Shown: positions 16,257 through 25,698, counted from the first letter of the stretch. The stretch: 64,000 nucleotides of DNA from Bordetella sp. 02P26C-1 (GCF_009763255.1 NZ_WSJB01000010.1:186001-250000); one strand, 5' to 3'. Notes: generated by a model from the sequence alone, not told the origin. Numbers and translations: made by a program.

Positions 16257-17492
16257 ATGACCACTGCTGCCTTGCATCCTGCCGAGGGGCCTGTCCCCGT
16301 TATCGAATCGAAATCTCCCGCCGCCGTCGGCTCGGTGGGAGTCGTGTCTCCTCAGTTCATCCGCTTTGACGAGCCCTTGCCGCTGGCGAGCGGGCAATCG
16401 CTGCCGTCTTATGAACTTGCGGTGGAGACGTATGGAACGCTGAACGAACAGCGCACCAACGCCGTCCTGGTGTGCCATGCGCTGAATGCGTCGCACCATG
16501 TGGCCGGGGTTTCCCGCGATGACCCGAAAGATATCGGATGGTGGGACAATATGGTGGGTCCCGGTAAGCCGCTGGACACCAATGTGTTTTTTGTCATCGG
16601 CATCAATAACCTGGGTTCTTGTTTTGGCTCGACAGGGCCGGCGAGTATTAATCCGGAAACCGGCCGCCCCTGGGGCGCCGCGTTCCCCGTGCTGACAGTA
16701 GAAGACTGGGTCCACGCGCAGGCGCGGGTGGCGGATTATTTCGGTATTGAGCGCTTCGCGGCAGTGATGGGCGGATCGCTCGGCGGCATGCAGGCGTTGA
16801 GCTGGTCGATTACCTGCCCGGAACGCGTGGCGCATTGCATCGTGGTCGCCAGTACGCCCCGATTGTCGGCGCAGAATATCGGGTTTAACGAGGTGGCGCG
16901 TCGCGCCATTATTACGGACCCCGATTTTCATGGCGGCGATTATTACGCGCAGCAGACGGTGCCGCGCCGTGGGCTTTCCGTGGCGCGGATGATCGGGCAC
17001 ATCACGTACCTGTCCGACGACGATATGGCCGAAAAATTTGGCCGCACGCAGCGCGAGCCCGCGGCCAACGGCGCCTATCGGTATGGCTATGACGTCGAGT
17101 TCGAGGTCGAATCGTATCTCCGTTATCAGGGCGAGAAGTTCTCGCGCTATTTCGATGCGAATACGTATTTGCTGATCACGCGTGCACTGGATTATTTTGA
17201 CCCGGCTAGAAGTACGGGCGGCGATTTGGCGCGCGCGCTTGCGCCAGCCACTGCCGATTTTTTGCTGGTGTCGTTCTCGACGGACTGGCGTTTCCCGCCG
17301 GAACGGTCACGCGAGATTGTGCGCGCGCTATTGAAGAATGGCAGCCCGGTTACCTATGCCGAGATCGACGCGCCGCATGGTCACGACGCGTTCTTGTTGG
17401 ATGACGCGCGTTATCACGCGGTGATGCGAGGCTATTACGAACGGATTGCCCGCGAACTGGGGCTGAATGCCCGGTCAGGAGAGACGCAATGA
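16257..17492 (+). CDS. metX: Homoserine O-acetyltransferase
   Basis: The 411-residue alpha/beta-hydrolase-fold enzyme acylates homoserine in methionine synthesis. It shows [17 protein letters not shown], the nucleophile elbow [10 protein letters not shown] (catalytic Ser near residue 178), and the charge-relay Asp and His in [14 protein letters not shown] and [14 protein letters not shown] 16257 is preceded by AAAGAGG inside the SAM-II-like element, so translation is probably shut off by S-adenosylmethionine. Some family members use succinyl-CoA instead of acetyl-CoA; sequence alone does not settle this. The stop overlaps the metW start (ATGA). Confidence 0.95.
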   Translation: MTTAALHPAEGPVPVIESKSPAAVGSVGVVSPQFIRFDEPLPLASGQSLPSYELAVETYGTLNEQRTNAVLVCHALNASHHVAGVSRDDPKDIGWWDNMVGPGKPLDTNVFFVIGINNLGSCFGSTGPASINPETGRPWGAAFPVLTVEDWVHAQARVADYFGIERFAAVMGGSLGGMQALSWSITCPERVAHCIVVASTPRLSAQNIGFNEVARRAIITDPDFHGGDYYAQQTVPRRGLSVARMIGHITYLSDDDMAEKFGRTQREPAANGAYRYGYDVEFEVESYLRYQGEKFSRYFDANTYLLITRALDYFDPARSTGGDLARALAPATADFLLVSFSTDWRFPPERSREIVRALLKNGSPVTYAEIDAPHGHDAFLLDDARYHAVMRGYYERIARELGLNARSGETQ

Positions 17493-18106
17493 GTCCCGTA
17501 TCGGTGAAGCCCGGGCGTGTGCAGAACATGCGTCCTGATCTGGTACGCATCGCCAGCTGGATTCAGCCCGGCAGTCGGGTTCTGGATTTGGGCTGCGGGG
17601 ATGGCGCGCTACTGGCCTATCTGCGCGACGAGCGGGGCGTGCGCGGCGCGGGCGTCGAGATCGATGACGGACACGTGATCACTTGCGTTCAGCGTGGGGT
17701 CGAAGTTATTCAGCAAAACCTGGAAGACGGGCTGGCGCTGTTTGACGATAAGCAGTTCGACACCGTGGTGCTGTCGCAGACGCTGCAGTCCATGCATCGT
17801 ACTGAGCATATTCTGCGCGAAATGATGCGGGTCGCGCGTGACGGCATTGTGTCGTTTCCGAATTTTGGCTACTGGCCTCATGGGTGGTCGATCTTGCGGG
17901 GGCGTATGCCGGTGACCGGGCAGATGCCTTATCAGTGGTACAACACGCCGAATATTCATCTGTGCACGCTGAAGGATTTTGAGAGCCTGGCCGCCGATGT
18001 GGGACTGCGTATCGTGGAGCGCGCGACGTTCCATGAGGGACGCGAGATCCGCGTGCTGCCCGGATGGCGCAGCACGCTGGCGGTTTATCGCTTTACGTCG
18101 GACTGA
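17489..18106 (+). CDS. metW: MetW methyltransferase-like protein
   Basis: The 205-residue protein has a class I S-adenosylmethionine-binding fold with motif [16 protein letters not shown] (about residues 31-45), plus the MetW-typical stretches [40 protein letters not shown] and [18 protein letters not shown]. It is the standard partner of MetX in betaproteobacteria and is thought to be needed for full MetX activity. It overlaps metX by four bases and shares its riboswitch. Confidence 0.95.
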   Translation: MSPVSVKPGRVQNMRPDLVRIASWIQPGSRVLDLGCGDGALLAYLRDERGVRGAGVEIDDGHVITCVQRGVEVIQQNLEDGLALFDDKQFDTVVLSQTLQSMHRTEHILREMMRVARDGIVSFPNFGYWPHGWSILRGRMPVTGQMPYQWYNTPNIHLCTLKDFESLAADVGLRIVERATFHEGREIRVLPGWRSTLAVYRFTSD

Positions 18107-18160
18107 CGTTACTATGCGGGGTGTCTGACGCGACTGTCGTCATTGCTGTAGGAGTGTCCT

Positions 18161-19405
18161 ATTTCCGCCGCCTCCCGAGTCTATTTCAGCCGCCGTGTCG
18201 CGCCTCTGCTCGTGCTGGGGTTCGCCAGCGGCTTGCCTATTGCCCTGACGGGAGGCACGCTGCAGGCGTGGGCCACGGTCGAAGGCGTTTCTCTCGCGGA
18301 AATCGGGTTTTTGACCCTTGTGGGCTCGGCTTATACGCTGAAGTTTCTATGGGCGCCGCTGCTGGATCGCTATGTGCCGCCCTTGCTCGGCCGGCGCCGT
18401 GGCTGGATGTTGCTGACGCAGCTATTGTTGGCCGTGACGATTATGGCGATGGGATGGATGTCGCCCGGCTCGGCGTTGTTGCCGTTGGCGCTGCTGGCGG
18501 TAGCGGTCGCGTTTCTCTCTGCCACGCAGGATATCGTTTTTGACGCCTATAGCACGGACGTGTTGCGCCGCGAAGAAAGAGGCGCGGGCGCGGCGGTGAA
18601 GGTGCTGGGCTATCGGCTCGCGATGATTGTCTCTGGCGGGTTGGCACTGATTCTGGCTGATCAGTGGCTGGGCTGGGGACGGATGTACATGCTGATGGGT
18701 GTGCTTATGCTGCTGTGTTCGGCGGCCACACTGTGGGCGCCGGAGCCTGAGCAGCCCGTTACCGCGCCACGCTCATTGCGATTGGCTGTGGTTGAGCCGT
18801 TTCGTGAGTTCTTTTCTCGGCGAGGGGCATACACGGTCCTTGCGTTGATTGTGCTTTATAAACTGGGCGATGCTTTTGCGGGGGCGTTGTCCACCACGTT
18901 TTTGATACGCGGCGCGGGCTTCGATCCGACTGAAGTCGGGACTGTGAACAAGGTGTTGGGACTGGCGGCGACGATTGTAGGCGCGCTGGCGGGCGGCTCG
19001 ATCATGGCGCGCTGGGGCTTGTATCGATCCCTGATGGCGTTTGGATTGCTACAGGCGGTGTCCAACTTGGGTTATTGGGTGATTGCGGTCAGTCCTAAGA
19101 ACATCTGGCTGATGGCCGCGGCGGTGGGCGTCGAGAATCTGTGTGGCGGTTTGGGAACAGCTGCGTTCGTGGCCCTGTTGATGAGTTTGTGCCAGCAGCG
19201 TTTTTCGGCGACGCAGTTCGCGCTGTTGTCAGCCTTGTCGGCGGTGGGCCGTATTTATCTGGCGGGACCCTTGACGCCGCCATTGGTGAATTGGCTGGGC
19301 TGGCCAGGATTCTTCGTGTTTACCGTGCTGATTGCGCTGCCGGGTTTGTTGCTGCTGTGGCATCAGCGCCGAAACATTGACGCATTGGAGCGATCGACGT
19401 CATGA
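18161..19405 (+). CDS. AmpG-family muropeptide permease (MFS), apparent ATT start
   Basis: This is a twelve-helix major facilitator protein (about 414 residues) of the AmpG type, which imports anhydro-muropeptides for cell-wall recycling. The sequence GFASGLPIALTGGTLQAWAT, TLKFLWAPLLDRYVPP and ATQDIVFDAYSTDVLR is typical. Homologues have about 15 residues before GFASGLP. Here the in-frame sequence SAASRVYFSRRVAPLLVL extends up to an ATT at 18161, six bases after AGGAG (18150-18154). No ATG, GTG or TTG lies between that point and the GTG at 18212. The start is therefore either a rare ATT or the internal GTG. The gene follows metW by 54 bases. Confidence 0.82.
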   Translation: MSAASRVYFSRRVAPLLVLGFASGLPIALTGGTLQAWATVEGVSLAEIGFLTLVGSAYTLKFLWAPLLDRYVPPLLGRRRGWMLLTQLLLAVTIMAMGWMSPGSALLPLALLAVAVAFLSATQDIVFDAYSTDVLRREERGAGAAVKVLGYRLAMIVSGGLALILADQWLGWGRMYMLMGVLMLLCSAATLWAPEPEQPVTAPRSLRLAVVEPFREFFSRRGAYTVLALIVLYKLGDAFAGALSTTFLIRGAGFDPTEVGTVNKVLGLAATIVGALAGGSIMARWGLYRSLMAFGLLQAVSNLGYWVIAVSPKNIWLMAAAVGVENLCGGLGTAAFVALLMSLCQQRFSATQFALLSALSAVGRIYLAGPLTPPLVNWLGWPGFFVFTVLIALPGLLLLWHQRRNIDALERSTS

Positions 19406-19501
19406 TGGGCGTGAGGGGCACAGGGATGTTTGATCATGTGCCTCGTGTGAGGGTGGTGTGCTGATCGCCACTATGCTGGCCGGCCTATTCGAGAGGGATT
19501 T

Positions 19502-20140
19502 ATGCCTGCAGATACGTCCGCAACGCTGCTGCACATCGTGTTTCTGGTCGCCATCGTGGCCGAGGCGATGACGGCGGCACTGGCGGCCGGGCGTCGTGCC
19601 ATGGACTGGTTTGGTGTGTGCATTATTGCTTGCGTCACGGCGCTGGGTGGAGGGTCGTTGCGCGATGTGCTGCTCGGACATTATCCATTGACGTGGGTGG
19701 GGCATCCTGAGTATTTAGCGATGACGGCTGGCGCGGCCTTGTTGACCGCGTTTATCGCGCCGTGGATGAAGCGATTGCAACGATTGTTTTTGTGGCTGGA
19801 TGCCGTGGGGCTGGTTGCCTTCACCATCATCGGATGTCAGGTGGCGCAGCAGATGCAGATGTCGACGAGCATTGTGATGATCAGCGGCATGATTACAGGT
19901 TGCGCGGGCGGCGTGCTGCGTGATGTGCTGTGTAACCGCGTGCCTTTGCTGTTCCGCAAGGAGCTGTATGCCAGCGTATCGGTGGTGTGCGGCGGGTTAT
20001 ACGTGATGTTGTTGAAGCAGGGCTTGATGCTGGGAGTCGTGGTGCCAGTGGTGATGGTGGTCGGGCTCACGTTTCGGATGCTGGCTTTGCGGTTCAACTG
20101 GCAAATGCCGCGGTTTGTGTACCGGGATGAGTGGCATTGA
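19502..20140 (+). CDS. TRIC/UPF0126-type cation channel membrane protein (YicG-like)
   Basis: The 212-residue protein has seven hydrophobic segments and an internal duplication. The two halves carry the family motifs GGGSLRDVLLGHYPL and CAGGVLRDVLCNRVPLLF. This is the bacterial TRIC (UPF0126, YicG/YadS) family of trimeric cation channels; the substrate in bacteria is not well established. It is a single gene with its own promoter region after the permease gene and convergent with the large paralogue gene. Confidence 0.9.
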   Translation: MPADTSATLLHIVFLVAIVAEAMTAALAAGRRAMDWFGVCIIACVTALGGGSLRDVLLGHYPLTWVGHPEYLAMTAGAALLTAFIAPWMKRLQRLFLWLDAVGLVAFTIIGCQVAQQMQMSTSIVMISGMITGCAGGVLRDVLCNRVPLLFRKELYASVSVVCGGLYVMLLKQGLMLGVVVPVVMVVGLTFRMLALRFNWQMPRFVYRDEWH

Positions 20141-20188
20141 CGTTCTGCGTTCTGTGTCCAGCTTTAATCGCCGCACATCGGAATAAAC

Positions 20189-20225
20189 GATGCCCCTTGG
20201 CGTCTGATTGTCAGCCAAGGGCATC
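20189..20225. terminator. Hairpin between convergent genes
   Basis: GATGCCCCTTGGC pairs with GCCAAGGGCATC, with one bulged C and an 11-base loop. It lies between the ends of the TRIC gene and the plus-strand-convergent 697-residue gene. There is no clean T-run, so termination is likely but not certain. Confidence 0.5.
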
Positions 20226-20267
20226 GAAGCGACTTCTCTGTTAGGTTTTATACCGCTCGCTCAAGGG

Positions 20268-22361
20268 CTAGGCGCGTTTGAACTTAGGGTTGTTCCATTG
20301 CTTTAGCGCCTCGTAGTGACGGCCATTGTCTTGCAAAAGCTCGACCTGCTGCTCGAGTGCATTGATCAGTTTCGACCGGTGCGCGAGGAGTTCGGTGGGC
20401 GTCATGTGGGAAAAATTCATGGCCTTGTCGGATACGGGCAGCATGGTGTCTTCTTTGCCGAGATGGAAAGCGCGTTGGCCTTCTTCGATCAGTGCTTGAT
20501 ACCGGGCGCGATCAGGGCGCATGGTAGGGGTGTTGTCTTCCTTGTCGAAGCGGATAACCAGATTACGGCTGCCCTGTTCATCTACTTCGGTTTCGAATTC
20601 CATTTTTGCCGCGCCGCCGGGCATGCCGTGGCTATGGTCCGCAATGGTCATCCGTTCCATATTGAGATCCGTGAGGCTCTCAAGCTTTTGTTCTTTGGGC
20701 AGGGTCAAGAAGTTCGCATACGCGGTCGGGGCGTTGGCCAGGAAGCGGTAAAGTTTGCGCTCGGGGTCGCGAATGACGTAAGCGCCGTCTTCGCGTTTTG
20801 ATACGACAGGGCCGTTCGCCTGGTCGGTGGGGTTGTTCTGGTTTGAGAGCGATTGTGCCTCGATAAAGCGTGCGATCGCCCGCGCGGTGACGAGATCGCT
20901 CGGCACTACATCATGGCGGACTTCGTCGCCGACTTTCCGGATATGCAGAACCTCTCCGAAATTCAGTTCGGATGACAGAATCTTGCGGGTCAGGTTTTCG
21001 CCAATTCTGATATCGGCCGACAGCGCTCGCACCGTAATGTCCGGGGGGCCGCCAGCGTTCCTTAGATTCATGTGCGCCGTGTGGTGAACAGCTCCCCTGA
21101 TATTGGAATCTTTGGTTGGTTGCGCCAGAGAAGCGAGCATTCCTTCATGGGCTTTCCGGAAAGCCGCTTCGGCATTCCTGTCGGCTAACGCGATATCCTG
21201 TTGCGCACGCGTAGCGGCCGAGGGGATGATCCAACTCGTCACGAGCTGAAAGTTCTTAATGAGCGACCCCAGCATGGCGTAGAGCGCGTCGCGTGCACGC
21301 GATAGTGTGCCGGATGCTGATCCATGGGTATTGTCGGCGGTGGCGGGCAGGGCCTGCGGGCTGAGCGCAGCCTCGGTTTCTTTGATGGCGCGGTCTAGGG
21401 TTTGGCAATAGATCGTGCCCATGATCAGGCCTGCCATGATGCGCTCTGAAGCTTGCTGACGCTGGTCTTCTTGTGTCAGCAGGGACTCTAGCTCTTTCAG
21501 GTCGGTTTCAACATCAGCGACGACCCGGTCTATTTCGTTGGTGACCGCGTGAAGGTTCGCTCTTTCGGCTAAGCTTCGAGCGCTCTGGATGGTTCTGCCT
21601 GAGCCAAAGGCCAGGCCGGCCAACATACCCCCTAAGCCGAATAAGCCAGTCATGCCGATGCCCGCCACGATGCCTCCGTTGGCCGTAGTTTCGGCAGTGT
21701 CCGCTGCGGCGGTGACGTAGCCACGTACCTGCGCGCCGTATCGGCCGAGCTTTTCCCAACCCGTGAGCGCGGGCGCATCGATGCGGCCTTCCTCTTGCGG
21801 CATGATGGTGATCTGAAGTTGTTCTGCGACGTATTGATTGAGCCCACGAAGTTTTCGATCAATGCGCATGCTTAACGCTTCGGCGAGTTCGAGATGTTTG
21901 TCTGCGCGGGGAGGTGCTATGTTGACGGCCTGCGGCGCCGTCGCGCCTGTGAGACGCTCGGCTGTGGCGTGACCGCCGTCATAAACGCGACCGATCAGAC
22001 CGTTCGCGGCGTCAAACGTGTTAGTAACCGCGCCGGTTATTGCGCCAGTTAGGGCATTGAATGGCCCGAAGAGTCCCCAAGTTGTTGCGGGCGCGGCGTT
22101 GTCCGTGATGTCCTTCTCTTCATCGTCAGGCCCTTCTTCGGCATCGTAGAACACCGCATTTTCAAGGTCGGGATCGGGCTCGGCCTGCGCGTGTGTGCGA
22201 TTCTCGGTGTGGCAGTCATCGACCGTCTGATGCTCGCCTAGCCCACTGGCCTCAGCCGGCTTAAGGAGGTTTTCGTCAAATGCGGTCGCGTGGTTTTCGT
22301 GCTGATGGTCCGTGTAATCGATGGAAGCGGCGATATATGTAGTGGAAGAGTTGATAGTCAC
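20268..22361 (-). CDS. Large protein of unknown function, paralogue of the 22737-25007 product
   Basis: The 697-residue protein has no recognised family. The first 90 residues are polar and Ser/Thr/Asp/Glu-rich, without a signal peptide. Gly/Ala-rich hydrophobic stretches lie near 96-112 and 228-254 (GIVAGIGMTGLFGLGGMLAG), followed by a predicted coiled coil (about 270-330). The C-terminal half (430-697) aligns with the neighbouring gene: IRIGENLTRKILSSELNFGE, VTARAIARFIEAQSLSNQ, RMTIADHS, GGAAKMEFETEV. The GTG start at 22361 is chosen because the leader CAGGACCCCAT matches CAGGACACCAA of the paralogue. Secretion through the type III system is a guess from composition and linkage to the window's secretion island. 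Confidence 0.75.
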   Translation of the reverse strand: MTINSSTTYIAASIDYTDHQHENHATAFDENLLKPAEASGLGEHQTVDDCHTENRTHAQAEPDPDLENAVFYDAEEGPDDEEKDITDNAAPATTWGLFGPFNALTGAITGAVTNTFDAANGLIGRVYDGGHATAERLTGATAPQAVNIAPPRADKHLELAEALSMRIDRKLRGLNQYVAEQLQITIMPQEEGRIDAPALTGWEKLGRYGAQVRGYVTAAADTAETTANGGIVAGIGMTGLFGLGGMLAGLAFGSGRTIQSARSLAERANLHAVTNEIDRVVADVETDLKELESLLTQEDQRQQASERIMAGLIMGTIYCQTLDRAIKETEAALSPQALPATADNTHGSASGTLSRARDALYAMLGSLIKNFQLVTSWIIPSAATRAQQDIALADRNAEAAFRKAHEGMLASLAQPTKDSNIRGAVHHTAHMNLRNAGGPPDITVRALSADIRIGENLTRKILSSELNFGEVLHIRKVGDEVRHDVVPSDLVTARAIARFIEAQSLSNQNNPTDQANGPVVSKREDGAYVIRDPERKLYRFLANAPTAYANFLTLPKEQKLESLTDLNMERMTIADHSHGMPGGAAKMEFETEVDEQGSRNLVIRFDKEDNTPTMRPDRARYQALIEEGQRAFHLGKEDTMLPVSDKAMNFSHMTPTELLAHRSKLINALEQQVELLQDNGRHYEALKQWNNPKFKRA

Positions 22362-22736
22362 GATATGGGGTCCTGAAGTCAAAGCGTTAGGTGACCAGCT
22401 GCGATGCTGCAACCCGTCTGGCACCCGATAGAGCTCTAATTGTCCGAATGTGCTCGAAACGCCTGCGTATGCGGTTGTGGCTAGGCGTATGTACGTAGTT
22501 AGGAGAGGAGGGTGCAGCCCAGCCGGTTCGGATGGTGTGGGTATTTGCAGCTATGTCCTTTCTTGAGGAACAAATTGGCAGGCATAGTTCTGCGAGCTGA
22601 GTACAACTGAGGTTAGGCAATCGTGTGGTCTGTCATGCGCTAGGACATCGTCGCGCGGCGCTTCTACCGGTGTCGGCAGCCCCGTCGATCGAGGTGGGCT
22701 CGATGGACGGGGCCTAAGGCTACGAGTTAAGTGCTA
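22362..22736. other. Intergenic region between the two large paralogues
   Basis: Apart from the short ribosome leader of the downstream gene (CAGGAC near 22370), I see no gene, strong promoter, sigma-box match or terminator in these 375 bases. The two genes may share a transcript. Confidence 0.5.
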
Positions 22737-25007
22737 TTACGCTTGAGCCGCGAGGACGCGGGCGAAGACGGGGTTTTCCCAGTAGCACAGCTCCTCGGCA
22801 TGACGCTTTTCGGCATCGAGCAGGCGGGACTCATCCTTAAGTTTTTTGTGCAGCTGATCTCGATAGCTCACGATCTCATCAGGCGACATGGTGGCGAAGT
22901 TCTTGGCATGCGGAGAAGCGGCAGACACAGAGGCTTCGTGGGGGACCAGATTCAAGGATTTCTTTCTCGCCAGCACGGCGGCATCCGCGAGTTGCTCTGC
23001 GTCAGGTCTGACCGGGGCTTTGGCGTCCTCTTTGCCAAAGCGGATCGCCACTGCCAAAGCGCCGTCCTCGCCGACTTGCATTTCGAATTCCATCGTCTGC
23101 GTGCCGCCGGGGAACGAACTGCTGTAGTCGGTGATAGTCATGCGTCCGGCGTTTTTGCTCAGGGCATCCGTGGGCTGTCCGTCATTGCTTTGCGCATTAA
23201 GACGAGCGGCGGCCGAACTCGCGAGGAAACTGTACAGTTTGCCGTTTGGATCCTCAACGATATAAGAGCCGTCCTCCTTAGTCGAGACTAAGGCGAATTT
23301 CTGCTCCTCGGGGAGTTGTTGGTTAGTGATGGCAAGGGCTTCAATGTAACGAGCGATCGATCGTGCCGTGGTGAGGTTGCTGGGCACCGCATATCGCTGC
23401 TCACGTTCGCCGGCTCTCACTGTGTAATCTATCGCACCGAAGTTCAATTGCGATGTCAAGACGGCGTGCGTGATGTTTTCACCCGCATGGATATCCTTCT
23501 GCAGGTCCTCGAAGCGGATTTTTTGCGACCCGCCCGCGCGAACCAGCTTCTCATGAGCGATATAGGGTGCGTTCTCATTGATACGACTGTCGTCCTTGCC
23601 CAACGACAAGTATTCGAGCATCGCCTTATGATTAGTACGGAAGGATTTCTCGTCGTGCTCAGCCTTCTGGTCGTACCTACGCGCGGTGCTCACGGGGGCA
23701 GGCGGGTATAGGTAGTCTTTTAGGGCATTGAATTCTTGGAGAAGCGTATCGACCATTCGATATAAAGTCTCGAACACGCGATTCAACAGATTCGTTGAGC
23801 TACGCGCGGCTTCCGACCTTTCCAATTCGGAAGCGGGGATGGTTTCTACGGGGTTGGCCATTTGCGTCAGTTGCGCGGCACTATTGAGCGTGTCAGTCGT
23901 TGGTGTCTCTACACGGTTAGCCAGAGCCGCCTCGGCCTCCGCGAGGGCGCGCTCAAGCGCTGTTCGATGGAGACTTCGCAGGTCCATCGTGGCTTGCAGA
24001 CGTGTGTTGACCGCTGCACGATGCTGTTCCTGAGCCTGCAGGGCAGTCAGCATGGCGCGTTTATGGTTGATCGTCTTGGTCGCGGTCTGGACTTGCGCAT
24101 CTACAGCGGCCTTGTTCGCGTTCTCCGACGTGTTGCGCACACCTTTGACTGTCATGACCGTCGCGACTCCGCCCAGGCCAAGCATGCCGATGGGACCGAG
24201 AAGCGTGCCCACGCTCGCGACTGCGCCGGCGTAGCCCAATGTTTCGGCCGTGTCCATCAGTGCGGTGGCCGCCCCACGCACACGGCAATGCAAGAGATCA
24301 AACTTGTCCCAACTCGAAAGCTGGGCCCTGTCGATGCGGCCGCTGACAGGGCCCTTTGCCGGTTGGTCGGTGAGCGCGGCCACGCGCTGCTGCAACAGAT
24401 CCAGTTGGTCCTGTATTTCCATCGCGACGCCTTTAGCCTGTTCAAGACGCTGGCTAAAGTGTGTGCGAGGGGTTTCGCTGGGTTCGGGTTGGGTTGTCCC
24501 GATGGTCATTGCGCAGACCGCGTTAAGTGCGCGGCTCAATGAATTGAGAGCAGGCGCGTTACTGGCCGATGCTGTCGCGCGAGGAAGGTCGACTTTGGCA
24601 GTGTCGTAGTCCATCACCTCAAAGTCGTCGATGTCCTCTGTATCGGCTGACTTGGCGTGCTCTTTGGCGCCCGGCACGGGTTGGTAGCCGTCATTGAAGG
24701 TGTCCGGCGGAGAGTCGAGCATAATAAAGCTGCGCAGCAGGGAGGACGATTCGTCCGGGGTGTCCCAGGTCTGCGGGTGAGTGTCAGTGCCGTTCGTTGC
24801 GCGGGAGGCGTTGAGCACGTCGTCGCCCGATTGGGCTGCGCCGCCGGCGGTTTCGGGTCGCGCGTCGGCCTCGTAGCCTTCGATCAGTCTGATCTCGCCG
24901 AGCAGTTTCGCTGTGGGGGCCTCGGTGTGTAGGTCCCCTTTGCCCGGCGCTTCGTTAATTGGATAAGGGCTGGGAGGGACGACGGTCGGTATGGAGATGT
25001 CGCTCAT
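22737..25007 (-). CDS. Large protein of unknown function, candidate secreted protein
   Basis: This is a 756-residue paralogue of the 20268-22361 product. The N-terminus (MSDISIPTVVPPSPYPINEA) is Ser/Pro/Ile-rich without a signal peptide, like many type III substrates. A polar region runs to about 160. A segment shared with the paralogue follows (GRIDRAQLSSWDK, RVRGAAT, DTAET), then a Gly-rich hydrophobic stretch (about 259-290), long helices and the conserved C-terminal half (HAGENITHAVLTSQLNFGAI, TTARSIARYIEAL, GKLYSFLA, GGTQTMEFEMQV, IRFGKEDA). AGGA lies eight bases before ATG 25007; the longer reading from 25064 lacks this. The hydrophobic hairpin could insert into host membranes, but that is speculative. 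Confidence 0.78.
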   Translation of the reverse strand: MSDISIPTVVPPSPYPINEAPGKGDLHTEAPTAKLLGEIRLIEGYEADARPETAGGAAQSGDDVLNASRATNGTDTHPQTWDTPDESSSLLRSFIMLDSPPDTFNDGYQPVPGAKEHAKSADTEDIDDFEVMDYDTAKVDLPRATASASNAPALNSLSRALNAVCAMTIGTTQPEPSETPRTHFSQRLEQAKGVAMEIQDQLDLLQQRVAALTDQPAKGPVSGRIDRAQLSSWDKFDLLHCRVRGAATALMDTAETLGYAGAVASVGTLLGPIGMLGLGGVATVMTVKGVRNTSENANKAAVDAQVQTATKTINHKRAMLTALQAQEQHRAAVNTRLQATMDLRSLHRTALERALAEAEAALANRVETPTTDTLNSAAQLTQMANPVETIPASELERSEAARSSTNLLNRVFETLYRMVDTLLQEFNALKDYLYPPAPVSTARRYDQKAEHDEKSFRTNHKAMLEYLSLGKDDSRINENAPYIAHEKLVRAGGSQKIRFEDLQKDIHAGENITHAVLTSQLNFGAIDYTVRAGEREQRYAVPSNLTTARSIARYIEALAITNQQLPEEQKFALVSTKEDGSYIVEDPNGKLYSFLASSAAARLNAQSNDGQPTDALSKNAGRMTITDYSSSFPGGTQTMEFEMQVGEDGALAVAIRFGKEDAKAPVRPDAEQLADAAVLARKKSLNLVPHEASVSAASPHAKNFATMSPDEIVSYRDQLHKKLKDESRLLDAEKRHAEELCYWENPVFARVLAAQA

Positions 25008-25202
25008 GTTTGGTGTCCTGGTTAAGGTCAAGAGAACGTGGATGGGAATGATCGCGCGCCGCACCTAGGCCCAGCAGGCTGTTCACTGTCCGCGGAGCCT
25101 GCAGATCCATTTAGAGAAAGCGTTAGGATCAAGTTGGTGACGGCCGTGGATGGGAGGGCGAGGACGCTTGCGGAATGGGCGCAACCGCCTCGCCGGCTGG
25201 GT

Positions 25203-25251
25203 GTTCGTAGCCAGAGGCTACGAACGTGTTGGTTCGGGTTTGCCGAACCAA
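25203..25251. repeat. Two adjacent perfect hairpins
   Basis: Hairpin 1: GTTCGTAGCC (25203-25212), loop AGA, GGCTACGAAC (25216-25225). Hairpin 2: TTGGTTCGG (25229-25237), loop of five, CCGAACCAA (25243-25251). Both stems are perfect and only three bases separate them. They lie about 200 bases upstream of the 756-residue protein's start. They could be a leader structure, a processing site or a small mobile remnant. No T-run follows on either strand. Confidence 0.7.
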
Positions 25252-25558
25252 ACAAGGTGTGCGGTTGCTAGGGGCTGGCACGGCAAGAGGCGTTGAGCAA
25301 TGATCCACCCGCTTCTACGAAGCAGTTAACGCAGGGCCATGGACGACTGCCACTCTGGCATGACGGCGCAAGCGAGTCGGGAAGAGGAGACATACAGAAT
25401 TTCCATGATGAATTGGCAGGCGAGCTGGATGCTGCGTGCCAAATTGGCCTCAAGATCGGAAGCAGCGAGCTTGATGGCGGATGGAAATGGGGGGTATGTG
25501 TGAACGTGTGATGAAGCTTATGGCTTCACCGTCGCGCCCGCATCGCTACTTCTTTGAT

Positions 25559-25586
25559 TGAGGAACGAGGCGCGATTGTGGGTTCC
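25559..25586 (-). promoter_or_regulatory. Weak BtrS/HrpL-like promoter upstream of the large paralogues
   Basis: Minus strand: GGAACC (25586-25581), 15 bases, TTCCTCA (25565-25559). It differs from the TTACYYA element at one base and has the same spacing. It points towards the paralogue pair but lies about 550 bases from the first start codon, so the link is uncertain. Confidence 0.35.
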
Positions 25587-25698
25587 GATAGAGCGCAGCT
25601 ATAGGACTAAATGTAGTGGCGGACCGGGAATAACGCGATAAATGAAAATCCAAAATGCCTTGAATGCGTGACCGCTCCTCACGCCGCGAATAGCAGGC

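Larger units (their letters stand above)
25008..25693. other. Long intergenic region upstream of the paralogue pair
   Basis: These roughly 690 bases hold the twin hairpins (25203-25251), the weak sigma-box-like site (25559-25586) and no convincing gene. Short ORFs on both strands (for example plus 25293-25511, minus 25268-25453) lack a clear ribosome site or family resemblance. Confidence 0.5.

Noticed and set aside
15960-17000. Upstream extension of the LuxR-type regulator into an ORF opposite metX
   Set aside because: The extra residues look like antisense filler and lie opposite the conserved metX. Only the C-terminal helix-turn-helix is kept.
25268-25511. Small ORFs on both strands in the long intergenic region
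   Set aside because: No ribosome site, no recognisable features and mutually overlapping; they are probably chance readings.
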